From Paramecium sonneborni (lineage: Eukaryota > Ciliophora > Oligohymenophorea > Peniculida > Parameciidae): a stretch of DNA of 64,000 bases. Positions 48,115 to 60,900 of this stretch are shown piece by piece (position 1 is the stretch's first letter; every line of letters starts with the position of its first letter). The stretch lies in contig CAJJDN010000135.1 of assembly GCA_905182985.1 (NCBI GenBank), forward strand, positions 267,411 through 331,410, written 5' to 3'. The notes under the pieces are model-generated. The model did not search any database. It was not told where the DNA came from and worked only from the letters and a program-made list of their open reading frames with translations. Both the position numbers and the translations under genes were made by a program.

Positions 48115-50004
48115 TCATAAATCTAAACGTTTTCCAATTTTTTCAAGAAGTTATGCTTCTGTTAATGTTTGCATCTCTTCATAAAACTAATTAAAATCCA
48201 TATTAATATCTTTAAATTCTAAATACGGATTTAAACAAATAACTAAAAACCATCCTAATTAAAGTAAATCTTTGTAAACAGAATCCGTTTCTTTAGTTTA
48301 CTTGATAGTAGCTTTAATAATTTCTAAACTTTCTTACACAACTTATTAATATAATTGTTAAAAGAAAGGATTTTAATCAAAATTAACATCTAAAACTTAC
48401 TTAATTTTTGATGCTCTTTTATTATCTGGTTAAGCCAATTCTTTTTCAATAATTTATTTTTCCTTCTTATAAATTTCTAAGTAAAAATCTTCTGTGTGTT
48501 TAATATCATTTTTAGTAACGGTGAGTATTTTTTTATATTCTTGACTGATTAAATATCTGCCCCAAGTTTCTCTATCAAATTTATCTGGATTTTTGGACAC
48601 TAATTAATCAGACATTCTTTTAAGATGAACATTTTAATTTTTGGAGATACAAAATATTGTTGTATAATAGAGTTCTTAATTTAATTTCAAAATTCCTTAA
48701 TGTGACATCTTAATAATTTTTTGGATGACATAATTAAAAAAAAATGCAATATTTCTTTCGAATAGAAAATATGTATTATATTTTAGCATAGCTTTACGTC
48801 TTTTTTGTTCATTATCATATTAATTGATAATTTATAATCCCTAATACTAAATAATGATATACTGTTTCATGATTAATATCATCAATAGTTTATTTTTCTT
48901 CATTGCTGTGAGTAGATTAAGGTGTAGAAGGTTCTTAAATAATTTATTCAGGTTAATCAAGATATCCAACCACTAAATTCATTTCCATGTATAATTTATT
49001 CAAACTTTCTGAACGTGATAATTCATCTTTTTCTTTCATTAAGTATTCTAAGTTATTTTTAATTTAAGCTTCTTAGATCTAAATGATTTCATGATTGAAT
49101 ATTTATTCCCAAGAATATCTATCCTAAAAATAATAATCATAAATTTACTTTCTCCTAAACCACTAACATATGTCTTAATAATTGTTTAATTTTATCACTT
49201 CTGACAGGTGCATCTGGTAGTACTAGAGCTGTTTTCTTAATATTCTGCAATAGACTATATTAATTATCTCCATCCCAAGGTGCTTTACCATAAAGCATCT
49301 CAAACAACATAATCCCCATTGACCAAACATCACATTTAGATGAAAAAGGCTGACCTTCAAGAATTTAAGGAGCCATGTAAAGAGGTGATCCAACTCTTGA
49401 AAAGTAAGCAGGATCTATTTCAGATAAATGTATATGTTACCATTCATTCCCGTATCAATTACTCTAGCAAATCCAAAATCAGTTATTTTAGCAACTCCTT
49501 TGTGCAATAATATATTAGCTGGTTTAATGTCTCTATGTATAATTTTAAGTTAATAAAGTGTTCGAAATCCTTCAACTAGATGCTTCAAGAAAATTACTGC
49601 TTCAACCTAATAATTTAAGGAAAAAGAAATACTTCACTTAACCTTCTGCCATATTTAGTTGACAAATACTTTTTTAAGTCTCCATCATGACAGTACTCTA
49701 AGAATAGATATAAATAATGTGGTGTTCTAGCAACATCATATAATTTGACAATGTGTGGATTATTAGCTTATTATAAAATAGAAATTTCTCTTTTTATATG
49801 TTCAACCATTTTAGCAGAATCTTTGATACTCTAATAGACAATAGATGTTTTTATTACAGCTATTGAAATTGCCTTAACAGCCACTTATTTTGTTTCATCA
49901 TTTTTTTTAAAACCTCTATAAACAGTACCAAAGGCTCCATTTCCTAGCTTCTTATTGACTATAATGTATTTATCAATTTATTTAGTAGTCCATTCTTCAG
50001 ACAT
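48115..50004 (-). CDS. ULK/ATG1-like protein kinase, 587 aa
   Basis: Five introns: 49831-49857 (27 nt), 49607-49632, 49415-49440, 49124-49148, 48841-48862; spliced 1764 nt. Kinase domain at the N-terminus: KLGNGAFGTVYRG, AVKAIS, NPHIVKLYDV, LEYCHDGDLKKYL, HRDIKPANILL, ITDFGFARV, GSPLYMAPQIL and DVWSMGIMLFEMLYGKAPW. LEYCxxGDLxxYL and the APQIL motif favour the ULK/ATG1 class, kinases that start autophagy or act in cilium motility (ULK4/fused group). The C-terminal ~290 residues are helical without a motif I know. The first intron is a multiple of three without TGA. Downstream of the ribosomal protein gene on the same strand. Confidence 0.85.
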
Positions 50005-50158
50005 TAATTTGTATATATAAATAATATTAGTTTTTATGGTTTAATATTGTGAATAACTAATAAGTTTAGTGGACTGGAATAAGAATGTTATATCAGATGA
50101 TTAAATAAATAAATAAAATGTATTTATTATACTGTATTGATATTAATCTACTCAATAA

Positions 50159-50984
50159 TCAGATCATTCTTTTGGCAAGATCATTAATAAGATCTTCTCT
50201 ATTTCCCCAATCTCCTTAATTAATGAATGATCTTCTCTTAGCAATAAATCCTCCTCTTGGTCCTCTTAATTTAAATGCCCTATTAAATTATTTATTTATT
50301 AATTACCATAAAAATCTATTTGCTTCTTTGAAATGAGGTCCAACAGTTGTAATTTCATGTATAAGATCTTCAATTCCATGAATATTAAATTTTCCAAGTG
50401 ATTCATCAATAATTGTATTATTTGTTAATGGAATTCTTTAACCATTAACTTTGGCATATCCTCTCTTGTAAATCAAATTCTTAATAACTGTTCTTGATGG
50501 ATAACCATAAGTGATATAGGGTTCTACTTTTCTAATCATTTCAATAGTTGCTTTGTTGATTCTAACAAATGCAGCATTATGCAATTGTCTTAATTTCAAA
50601 AGTCTAAGAGTTTGTCTTACTTATGGATTCAACGTGTTGATACTAATATTATTCTATATAATATTATATACCCTCTAATTCTAATTACAAGCATCAATTT
50701 TGCTTCAGCTGGAACATAGAATCCATTCTCAGTTTTTGCTTTACGAATGTTATCAATTAAACTCTTTTCAGTTGCTTTGTATTCAGCTTCATAAGCTTAA
50801 GCATTCTTCTCTAATAGTGCTCTTCTTGTTTTATTCAAACCCAATCTATCTGCTCTTCTTTTTACAACAAGATCTCTTAATTTTGAATCTCTTTATGTTT
50901 TCTTAACAACACTCTCTGGTACTTTTTATCTAAAATTATTTTAATTGCATACTCCACTTAGATTTAAGCTTTCTTTTAAGACAT
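50159..50984 (-). CDS. RPL7: 60S ribosomal protein L7 (uL30), 257 aa
   Basis: Introns 50930-50952 (23 nt) and 50643-50671 (29 nt); spliced 774 nt, matching the eukaryotic L7 length. Characteristic stretches: VPESVVKKT, a very basic helix ([14 protein letters not shown]), [18 protein letters not shown] (split by intron 2), [44 protein letters not shown] and a C-terminal [10 protein letters not shown]. The protein is a structural part of the large subunit near 5S rRNA. Its DNA is less AT-rich than the neighbours, as expected for a highly expressed gene. Confidence 0.96.
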
Positions 50985-51107
50985 TTTAAAGAATATTTAA
51001 AATCTTTAATTTTAAAAATGAAAATCACCTTTAATTTGTGACGATTAATTTTTATAAATAGAGACTTTTTTTCACAATATAATAAAAAAAAATAAATCAT
51101 ATCTTTC

Positions 51108-52382
51108 TCATGTTTATTAACACTTTTCAAACAAATTTTCTAACACTTTATATGGTCCTCTTTGATCAATAAAAGTATACAATTTTAAATTACTTTTATT
51201 GTATTCTCTTACATCAATCGTTCCTATCATATTCTTAAGATATTTTTCTAAATCTAACAATTCTTTATCCTCCTTATTATCATAAAATGGAATTATTGGT
51301 ATACCATTATCTAATTACCAAGCATAAGAATAAGAAGCATTATCAATTAAAGCTACCTTATTTAATGGTCGATTGGTATTATCACAGTATATTTTCAAAT
51401 CTTTAGTATAAAATTAATTGTTTGTAAGAGTACAACTATCACGAAACAAACGATGACTTATTATACTCTACTCAGGATCTAAATAATTACAAACCTAATC
51501 ATTTTATTATTTTTACTTTCTCAGCATAACAACTATGAGAAGCTGTGAAAATTATTATTTCAAAATTCTTTGATAAATTTTTTAATAATTCTTTTGCATA
51601 AGGACGAATATTTATACCAGCTTTAACTATTTAAATTTTTGAAACATTTATGTCTAAAATCACATCACAAGGCATAGATGGATTTTCATTACAATGAACT
51701 AATGTTTCATCTAAATCAAAAAAGAGAGTTATTTATTCTATTTTTATATACTGCAATTACATTAACACTTTTTTATCAACTTATTTGATCTATTATAATC
51801 ATTATTATTTTGTGGAAAAAATCTATGGTTTAGTCCTTAATAAGTTTAATGGAAATGTTCTCGAAATATTCTAGAGAAGTAATCTGATCCATTGTTGTCG
51901 AATGCTTTTTACAATTTACTTAAGTAATAAATTTCTATTCTTTTGTTTTGACTTTGCGATCTAGGTTTAGAAGATGAAGGACTTTAAATTTAAAATGCTG
52001 ATATTCGAGATTAAGGAGTCAAGGAATAAGGTTTTAATTGAGACGGAATTTCAATAGTTGGATTAATTGCTAACATCTTCTTTTTAAAAGGAGATTAAGC
52101 GATCTTAGATTCTACTCTTGTTACTAATTTATTTAGTAATACTTCTGTATCTATTTATTTCTGAATTCTCTTTTCTTTGATCTTATTTTTTAATACATCA
52201 TTATTTAATAAATGAACTTACCCATAATCTGGGGCTTTTGATTAACTCATAAATATTCCAGTTGAAGAATCATAGTGCTTACTAGATAAAGGAAATATTT
52301 TATTCTTTTTTAAATCCAAAATTTGAGAATTAGTAAATCTTCCATGTCTTGACATTTTAGATCCATTTCTTGTTAAACTCAT
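51108..52382 (-). CDS. FCP1/SCP-like HAD phosphatase, paralogue, 407 aa
   Basis: Introns 51738-51766 (29 nt) and 51496-51517 (22 nt); spliced 1224 nt. Start MSLTRNGSKMSRHGRF. Catalytic motif FFDLDETLVHCNE, then INIRPYAKELL, FTASHSCYAEK and LIDNASYSYAWQLDNGIP with PFYDNKED. Closely related to 490-1806 in the catalytic half (including HFHQTYQG versus HFFQTYQG before it) but not in the Ser/Gln-rich front. The paralogue at 490-1806 has no intron where this one has two. Together they represent a within-scaffold duplicate about 50 kb apart, same orientation. Likely nuclear protein phosphatase; substrate unknown. Confidence 0.9.
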
Positions 52383-52860
52383 TATTATATAATTTAAATA
52401 ATTCAGTAATTAATTCATTTAATATAAAACAGAGTAAATAATTAATTATTAATACTTAGTATTCACACTTTACATTTAAGATTAACTATTCCAACATTCT
52501 GTAGACAGTAAATGTTATTATTTTAAACATTAAATTATTTTTTTTTTTCTTTATTTATTTATATCTAACTTTTTTCATTAATTACATTTATTTCTACTTT
52601 AGTTAAACAAAATAGAAAAGTAATTAAATTATCAATTAAAATTCTTACTACTAATATGGTCTTCAAAAAAGCAATAAAATTTTACTTGATTTATTTTTAT
52701 CATCATTTTGAAAATAAATTTGTTATTCAAGTAATACACAAATTTAATTTCTTAAGAAACTATTAATTGATTCTTAATATGAAAATTAAGTTTGGGTTAA
52801 TAAAAGTTAAACTTTTGATTAGTTTTTGTTTTTATATAAAATAATTGAATTACTATAAAA
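52383..52860. other. AT-rich divergent intergenic region
   Basis: About 480 nt between two divergent starts (phosphatase minus, MORN protein plus). Contains a 12-nt T run (about 52532-52543) and no supported frame. Confidence 0.5.
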
Positions 52861-53816
52861 ATGGGATGTGTAACTAACAAAGAATAGGACATAAAGCAAT
52901 TTAATATAAAATTACCTGATTCATGTACTTTAGGAAAATATTTAAGATAATCATACAACAATTTAAACAGAAGCAGATCTACCTGATTTTTAAGATTAAT
53001 TCTTATAAATTGGGATGCAGATATGTAATCTAGGTGATTTTCTCCCTAAAGTTTAAGAAGTATATAATGAACTTGGAGAATTATTCTAAAATATTTAGGG
53101 CCAGTATATGCTTATGCCAGATCAAAGCATATATTTTGGATAAATAGTGAATGGCCAAAGACAGGGTATTGGAAAATAACATTGGACAAAGGAAGGGAAT
53201 TTATTGGAAGGGTATCGATTATCAATTTATTATTAGGACTTGGATTGATAATTAATTGAATGGAAGGGCTCGAATGATATATCCAAATGGCGATTAGTAA
53301 ATAAAATATACAATATTAGTTTTATAGGTAATTTTCTAAATAATATTGCAAATGGACTTGGAAAGTTTGTCAATTCTAAAAAATAAGTGAGCGGATTTTG
53401 GTTGAATAATAAATTGAATGGAGAAGGTAATGAAATTAGAAAAAATGGAACTATATATAGAGGATAGTTTAGTGAAGGCAAAATTTAAGGTAATGGATAA
53501 TTTGAATATGCTAATAAATGCATTTACAGAGGAAGTGTATATAAAGGAAAAATGCATGGAAAAGGAGAATTAATTTTTAACGATAATACAAGATACATAG
53601 GTGAATTTAAGGCTAATTGTATTTAAGGAAGAGGCAATTATCAAGCTAATGTTTCAATTGAAGGATGGGTAACTTTTTTTCATTTACTTATAGTTTCATT
53701 CCAAATATGAAAATTAAACTTTATTTATTTATTTTTTTGCTTCTGAAACACCAGTGCTTATTGATAGTTAATATTGTACGCTAATTGAAAAACAATTAGA
53801 ACAATTTTTTGATTGA
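52861..53816 (+). CDS. MORN-repeat protein with N-terminal MGC, 286 aa
   Basis: Introns 52925-52946, 53212-53236, 53297-53319 and 53669-53693; spliced 861 nt. Starts MGCVTNKEQD, a good N-myristoylation plus palmitoylation signal, so membrane attachment is expected. From about residue 115 there are MORN repeats with the YxGxxxNGxxxGxG pattern: FIGNFLNNIANGLGKF, IYRGQFSEGKIQGNGQF, IYRGSVYKGKMHGKGEL and YIGEFKANCIQGRGNY. MORN proteins link membranes to the cortex, basal bodies or cilia in ciliates. The last exon after 53693 is less certain; without that intron the protein would end at TGA 53708-53710. Confidence 0.85.
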
Positions 53817-55239
53817 TTAAAATTATTTCACTTTCCTTTAAATATTATTTTATACTAATTAATTATTTTATATTTAAAGAAAAAATAATATATTATTAAT
53901 CTTATTAATCTAAAAATGATTAACTGAAATTAATATGAAAACAAATTTTAAATGATAATAATGAATTAGAGCCATTTTTCAATAACAACGAATATGATAA
54001 ATGAAATACAATTTAAAGAGAAGATATTATAATTCTTTTTATTCTAATGGGTACCGAGGGAAGAAAAAAATCAAAAAAGTTTTTTTAGTTTTAAATAATC
54101 GAGATAAAAGTCAAAATAAAAGTTGGCCAAATAGTAAAAAGTAATTTTACTAAAAAAAAGTATAAGTTTAGTCTAATAGTTGATCTAGATTTAATTATTT
54201 ATTTTTACACCACGATGATAATTAAATTATTCAGTTCTTTAGCTTATTTTAGCTTTAGAGGATGTGTTAGCAGTGACTGAAAATCTTCAAAAAAAAATCA
54301 GTATACAAATACTTTAATCTAGATATGCTTATTTGAAACTATCAGTTAGGTAGATTTTCATAGTAATCAAATAAGATCATTTTTGGATTATGAATACGAA
54401 ATAGTATATATAACATTTTTTTGTTGGTTTATTCACTCTAATGTGCTAACTTATGATCATTGAAAAGAATCAACTTTTAAGAAGTACAGAAATATTGAGC
54501 TTATAATTAGCACTAAAACTGCTAATTTTAGAAATAATTTTTTTTTATTTTTATCAAACAATATCAAAATTTAAAATTATCAAATACATTTAAATATGGT
54601 TCTTTAACATAAGATAAAGAATCATGAAATGAAATTTGCAATGTTTAGAAGATGATTCAAATTACAATCCTCAGTTGAGATGATTTTAATTCATTATTAA
54701 TTCATGTATTTCTCCCTTTCCTTTAGTCCCGACAGGAAAATTTTTCATTATTAATTAAAAGGGATCAAAAAATTTAAGGATAAGAAAAACACTACAAATT
54801 TAATTAAATATTAATCATAAATAGCAAATTGCATTTTGATATTATTATTTCATCGATGTTAAAAGTAAAAAATAATCCTAGTTAACTATTTCATTCCATG
54901 ATTCATGTCTTATATTACAAATCCCCAAAAGGTGTGATAAGATTTTAAGAATATTTAAGAAAATCTAAGAAGGATTTTTTTTTCCAAAAATTATTTCTTT
55001 AAATGAATCAATAATTAATCTATTTAAAGTTTATAAAATTAATTTTTAATAAATATTTAAATTAATGAAAGGAAAATTTTTACAAATTTGTCTTTTTTAA
55101 ATTTTTTAAATAGTCCTTTTATTGGATAAAATTATTTGAAAAAATTAAAAAATGAATATTTTACAATTTGGAGAATAATTGAGTTTGATACTTAACTTGC
55201 TCTAATCCTTAAAAAAGAAGCTAAAAATTATATATAATA
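53817..55239. other. 1.4-kb AT-rich region without a supported gene
   Basis: No frame with coding character found on either strand. Part of it (54855-55239, minus) stays free of TGA in the frame of the WD gene, so that gene's 3' end could reach in here. Confidence 0.45.
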
Positions 55240-56314
55240 ATAATGTTCTTATTTCCATATTTATAATTCTTTAGATAATTTACTACAAGTAATGAAATAC
55301 TCTCCATCATCACTCATTTAACAGAATAAGCAATAATCAAAAAATTAAATAGAGTACTCAAGTTTAAATTCATCGTTTTCTTTCTTATTAAATTGATATT
55401 ATTACTATGCCTACTCACAAGTAACTATTTTTGTTTAATATATTATTATAGGAAGTATAAATAATCATCATCACCTTGTTCTACAATAATATGTTTAGTT
55501 TTATCTATTTACACTATTCATCTCATTAACATGCATCATATTGCCATAATCAGGTTAAAATGTGAAAAAATTATCGTTTTTAAAACATAATCGATATCCT
55601 AAACAATCAACTTAAATTTTTTATATCACCATCAACTTTTTATCATCTTCTAAATATTCCATTCTTAATATTAATTGATCCTATCTGCATGAAATAAGTT
55701 TATCTTATTCTTGACTTAAACTTAATTAATAAACATAGCTTTTATGATCTGTAATTGTTTATTAACAGATCCATACATTTTGCTTTATCTAAAACTTAAT
55801 AGTATGATCATCACTACTTGATATTATCAGATTTTCATTATTATTCATAATTAAGCAATTTATATCTCCAGATATAAACTTATTGGATTTTTTCTTGAAA
55901 TATAGAGTGGCCACATCATTGTAGCTGCTACAACTGAGTAATATATATTAAAAGCAACTGCCCTATAATATTCCTCTTATTAAATTGAACTCTGTTAAAT
56001 TATATTATAAGTAAATGGTTTGATATTGAATTAAGACATTTATTCAATTAGTAAATTTTATTGTTAATTTAATTATGATTATTATGATTTTATTAATTAC
56101 TTTTAATATTCTTAGGGCCCTTATTATTAAACTGGATATTTGATATTAGAATTAATAAATGGTGCTAATTCTTAAATTAGCTCTGATTAAAACAAAGATT
56201 TATCAATTAAAAAAATTGATTCATTTCTTTTTTTACTTTTTTACTAAAAGCCTTAACTTCTTCACTCAACCAATCATCCTATTCATTTCCATAAATTAAA
56301 TGTGTTTTTTTCAT
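55240..56314 (-). CDS. WD-repeat protein, exon joins unresolved
   Basis: From ATG 56314: MKKTHLIYGNEQDDWLSEEVKAF.. leads into a Gln/Asn-rich stretch. Then, after a frame change near 55930, a WD-like block: SGDINCLIMNNNENLIISSS then DDHTIKF, SYVYQLSLSQEQDKLIS, VDCLGYRLCFKNDNFFTF and, in a third frame, MSDDGEYFITCSKLSKELQIW. The repeats of GYRLCF/DNFFTFQP type resemble a multigene WD family I associate with Paramecium. Because two frame changes lack clear introns, this may be a decaying member. The 3' end is approximate. Confidence 0.5.
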
Positions 56315-56671
56315 AGATTTATATTAATTTTTCTAAATAGGTACATCCTTATCTTTGAAAATTTAATAGATTTATAGTTATAACTGATGTCTGAAAATTC
56401 ATCCAACTTTAATTATCTAATTATAAAACTCTCGAACCTTCCAGAAAGAATTTTAGTAACTGTATTTCCATTTTAAGGTTTGTGATTGAATAAGAAAAAA
56501 AATTCAAAAATTTATATAAATGATATTTTAATTTAAATAGAATAAGTGAATATCACAAATAATTTCTTATCATATAATAAACAAAGGATACTAAAATAAT
56601 TATTATCTTTAATAAGATTCTTTATTCTAAGTATAAAATTAAAGCAAATATAATCATAATTTTGAAAAAGA

Positions 56672-57015
56672 TCAAGCACTTGGCATACCAAAACATTATA
56701 AATTAAGTCTTTTTTTATTTAAATTCAACAAAAGCGACCAATATTGAGTTTCTTTTTTTCTAGAATACTTTAAATTTAATATTGTCCTCTGTGCAAATGA
56801 ACAAAATAGAAAAAGGACTTAATCTGTAGTGTTTTAGTATGCTTCAAAATTATCAGGACAATCAATGTAATTTAAAAATTAAGCTATTAATACTATAATT
56901 AATTTAAGAGTTTCTAAAATTTTACACCTAGAGCTTTTACACAATCTGCTAAGAAAATGTTAAATATATCTCTAAAAGTCTTTTCTTGATATTAAAACAC
57001 ATCAAAAAAATTTCA
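56672..57015 (-). CDS. Hypothetical coding fragment
   Basis: Minus-strand block ending at TGA 56672-56674: KILETLKLIIVLIAQFLNYI, then DCPDNFEAYQNTTDQVLFLF and SLLLNLNKKRLNLQCFGMPS. It has clear protein composition but no ATG in frame, so an upstream exon is missing or it is a relic. No family recognised. Confidence 0.4.
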
Positions 57016-57981
57016 TTTTTTTAAAACATCCTTGATAAATTATTGTTTTTTATACATTAATGGTTAATACATTAGGATATTATTTCAGTGCAGGTTTAGA
57101 TGAGTATAAATTATAATGTTTGATGGTCGACTTTAGAGGTCTTAGCCTTTAAATAAATATATAAAATATTATCAAATCTTTTTAAATTCATTAATATATG
57201 AATTCATAATTACAAATCCTTTTGAATTTTATATAAACATTATAACTATAAATTTTTATTCCTCTTATTCCTTCTTTTATTTTATTGTAAATACATCATA
57301 TTGATATTTTTTTATTCTAATCTGCCAACTTAAATTAAAATTAATTAAAAGACATTCTAAATTTCACTTAGCATTTTTGAATAGAAATCTAAAAAAAGGA
57401 TTTAAATAACCAGATTTATTTTAGTTCAATTAAAATATAAAAATTGCTTAAACTAGAAATAACCACTAAGAATAAACTAAAATTTCCATTATTGCTAATC
57501 AAATGCAATTTTGTTAGATTTTTCTTATTATCTAATATATTTGATTTATTATTTTTCAAAGGAGTCACAATAATTTTATTTATTGTTTTATGAACCTTAG
57601 CTTATAAGTTACAGAAATTCAGTATAAGATTATTTTCTTCAAATTTATGGATAATGAGAAATGAAACAAAGTAATAAACATTCTATTTATGGTAGAGCTT
57701 TGACTTTTGATATTATAACAAGCAAAATTAAGGTAATTTCTGGTTTTGAAAATCAGATTTATTATAAAAAATGATTAGTTTGATCAAAATTATTGCTTGT
57801 GTTCATTTAAAATAATTAACGAAGACTGAATTTTCAATCCTTTCAGATATGCGATTCTCGAATAATTCTTGGATTACAAAAGTACTTGCATAAATGATAT
57901 CAAACTAGAATTTGTTCTAGAAGATTTATTTTGTGTATTTTATTAATATAAAAATATTAATAAAAATTAAATAAATAAATT
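57016..57981. other. AT-rich region without a supported gene
   Basis: Nearly 1 kb, mostly A+T; I saw no frame with coding character, tRNA or repeat. Lies just past the 3' end of the Cys-rich protein. Confidence 0.45.
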
Positions 57982-60900
57982 TCAAATTTTTTTTAAACTT
58001 CCTTAAGTAAAAAGTCGATGATCTGCTTATTAAGGTTTTGGTGGGACTATGTTTTGATAAAATTTATCAACAAATCTTCTTAGCTTTCTGTATTTTTTAA
58101 TTAAGAGCATCCATTGTTAAATAGCATCAATTATTATTTAAATTGCAAAAATTAAACTTATACTACCTATGCAAATCCATCCAATATTTGATCTCACATT
58201 TTCACTAAAAATTTTTGTTTCTTCATCATAAACTAACCATAAAATAAAAAATAGTGCAATTGCTTTATTAATTTCGCATGAAAACTACTTTATAAACTCT
58301 TTTTTATCATTTAGGGGTTTAAAAATAATTAAATATATAACTTATAAAACAGATAAAAGTATTAAATTTATCGTCTGATAAAAAGGTGTTTTATAGCAAA
58401 ATATCAATATAATTATAAAAAGTAATTTTTAACAGAGACCAATAGCATTAAAATACTTACTGTAGCTATCATTTTTAATGCCTTCAAATAGGGACTAGTA
58501 TTTAAGTTTATTTTAATATTGATAAATTTAAAAATTAGTATCTCCACATATTTTTATTACAAAATAAATAGTAATTAAATATATTCCTAAAGCTATCAAA
58601 GCTAAAAAAGAACTAAATCCAACAATTGCATCTGAAGAATCTATTTGTAGTGCTGAAAGTTAAAGAGACATTGTAAATGAGTAGTCATAAGCAGTAGCAA
58701 TAAAAGTTCTTACAATACCACTATAAAAGAATTCTGATACTACGATTGAGCATAGTTCCACAATATAAATTTTTACTGCTAACAACCAAAACTTTAATTT
58801 TTGTTCTAAGTTTAATTTTTCTGGGATATCATTGTAATATTTAAATTTAAACTTAGACAAAATTTTTGGTAATTATATAGATAAAAAATAAACTCCTAAA
58901 AGTGTGAGCCAAACAAATAAAATTGAAGATCCATTTATAATAAATAAAGAATTATAATCATCCATTAATATCTTCTCAGGTATAGGTTTTAGATTTTCAT
59001 AAGCAATATATGGATCAATTTATTCTTATAAATTCAAATATTTAGAAATAAAACTCAGTTAAGCAAAACCAAAAAACTCAAAAAATTATTCGAGATTATA
59101 AGGATATTAAGTATTGATGTATTTTAAGTAAGATAGCATTTAAATTGTATCTAATAGATTATAAAATATTTCTAAACCGCCAAACAAAACTGCTCCTGCA
59201 GCCATACCCGCCATAATATACAACAAAATCGAGCTGCTGGAAGTAGCCATTTCAACTTAGGCAACAGCAGATTGATCTATAAACATAAATTTAGGGATTG
59301 TAGTTGAAACTTCATTTTCTATTTAAGAGTATCCTTAATTTGAGATAATTAAGTCAACACTGAGATATTTAATTAAAAACTCTTCGTTGGTTGTACTTCT
59401 ATTAAATTATATCTCTATGCTTACTGAGAAATTAATATTGGCTTGATTATTAAATTAATATTATTTCTCTATCATATATGGGATATCAATTGGAGTAATA
59501 GTGGTTTACTTTTTGAAATATAATTATAATTGCTTCTCTATTATATTATCTTGAGTCAAATTTAACAGAGTATTATATTCTAATTTAAACTTCCTTTTAT
59601 TATTATATAATGATTAATCTCCATAGCTGAATAATATTGGAATGGGATACTCTGGTGTAATACAAATTCCATTTTTACATAGAAATTTCTTTTCCATTTA
59701 ACAAAATTAATTGCATCCATCTCCTGATAATAAATTACCATCATCACATTATTCCTCTAAAGTTTTCAATGAATCTCCACATTTAGAATAACATTTCTTA
59801 TTAATTTGATCAGAATAATAGCCAAGATTATTTTAACATAATTAACATGTTCCAGATGAATTAGTTTAATATCTACAACTAATGCAATTTGAAGCACTAT
59901 TTTTACAATCTAAACACTATTCAGCACATTAAGAACATTGGTTTTAAAATAAAAAAAAGCCTTAATTACATTAAATACAACCGACTTAGAGTTAGATTTT
60001 ATTCATTTAACATTTTTTACAATTATCATTACATTTAAAGCAAAATGATGGTTCTAGTAAAGTATTAATGCAAGAATAATCATTATCAATTTTGCAATTT
60101 GAACAACCATCTCTTGTAAAATTATTTCCATCATCACAATCTTCTCCTTATGTCCAAACATTATCAGAGCAGTCTTTATATTTGCAATCTTTACTAGATT
60201 TACCTTCATTAGAATCACAAGACCAACATTATTTTTAATCATTTTCAAAATAGCCATCTAAACAAATGCATGTATTTTTCTATAATTTTCGGTTTTTTTC
60301 TTGATTACAACTAAGACAATTATCAGATTTTTAAGAACATGTTTAACATTATTGGCCACACTATTAGCACTACATATTGATTTCAAAATACCCATCTTGA
60401 CATATACAATTGTTGTTGAGTAAGATTTAATAATTATCAAAACATGTTAAACACTAATCTTGTTTGATTTCACAAGTTTTACATGGAAATACACATTATG
60501 CACAATTAAGACCCTCTTCATAAAATCCTGGTTTACAAACACAATCCTAAGAAGTGTTAATAGTTTTGTTAGAGTCAATGCATGTTAAGCATCCATAAGT
60601 ATCACATTGCTTACAGGGGTATGTACATTAAGCGCATGTACTAATAGTATTTGAATAAAATGTGTCCTTACAGATGCATTGAAATTCTGCATTAATTTAA
60701 TGATTTGAATCAGTACAAGTATCACAATGAGTATCACTATCTGAACAAGTTTAACAAGGACTTTAACATGGTATGCAATGAAAACTACTATCAAACACAT
60801 AACCTGAATTGCAAACACATTAAAAAGAAGAATTGATACTTAAATGAGTATCTATACATGTTAAACAATGAGTCGACGTTCCTGAACATGTATCACATGG

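Noticed and set aside
52532..52543. T run as a possible telomere or terminator signal
   Set aside because: A simple T tract without the ciliate telomere repeat pattern, inside a divergent intergenic gap.
53233..53557. Two overlapping minus-strand frames
   Set aside because: They lie antisense to the MORN repeats and have only hydrophobic, low-complexity translations.
60054..60818. Three Val/Ile-rich minus-strand frames inside the Cys-rich gene
   Set aside because: Same strand but wrong frame; the real frame runs without a stop for 1333 codons with regular CxxC spacing.
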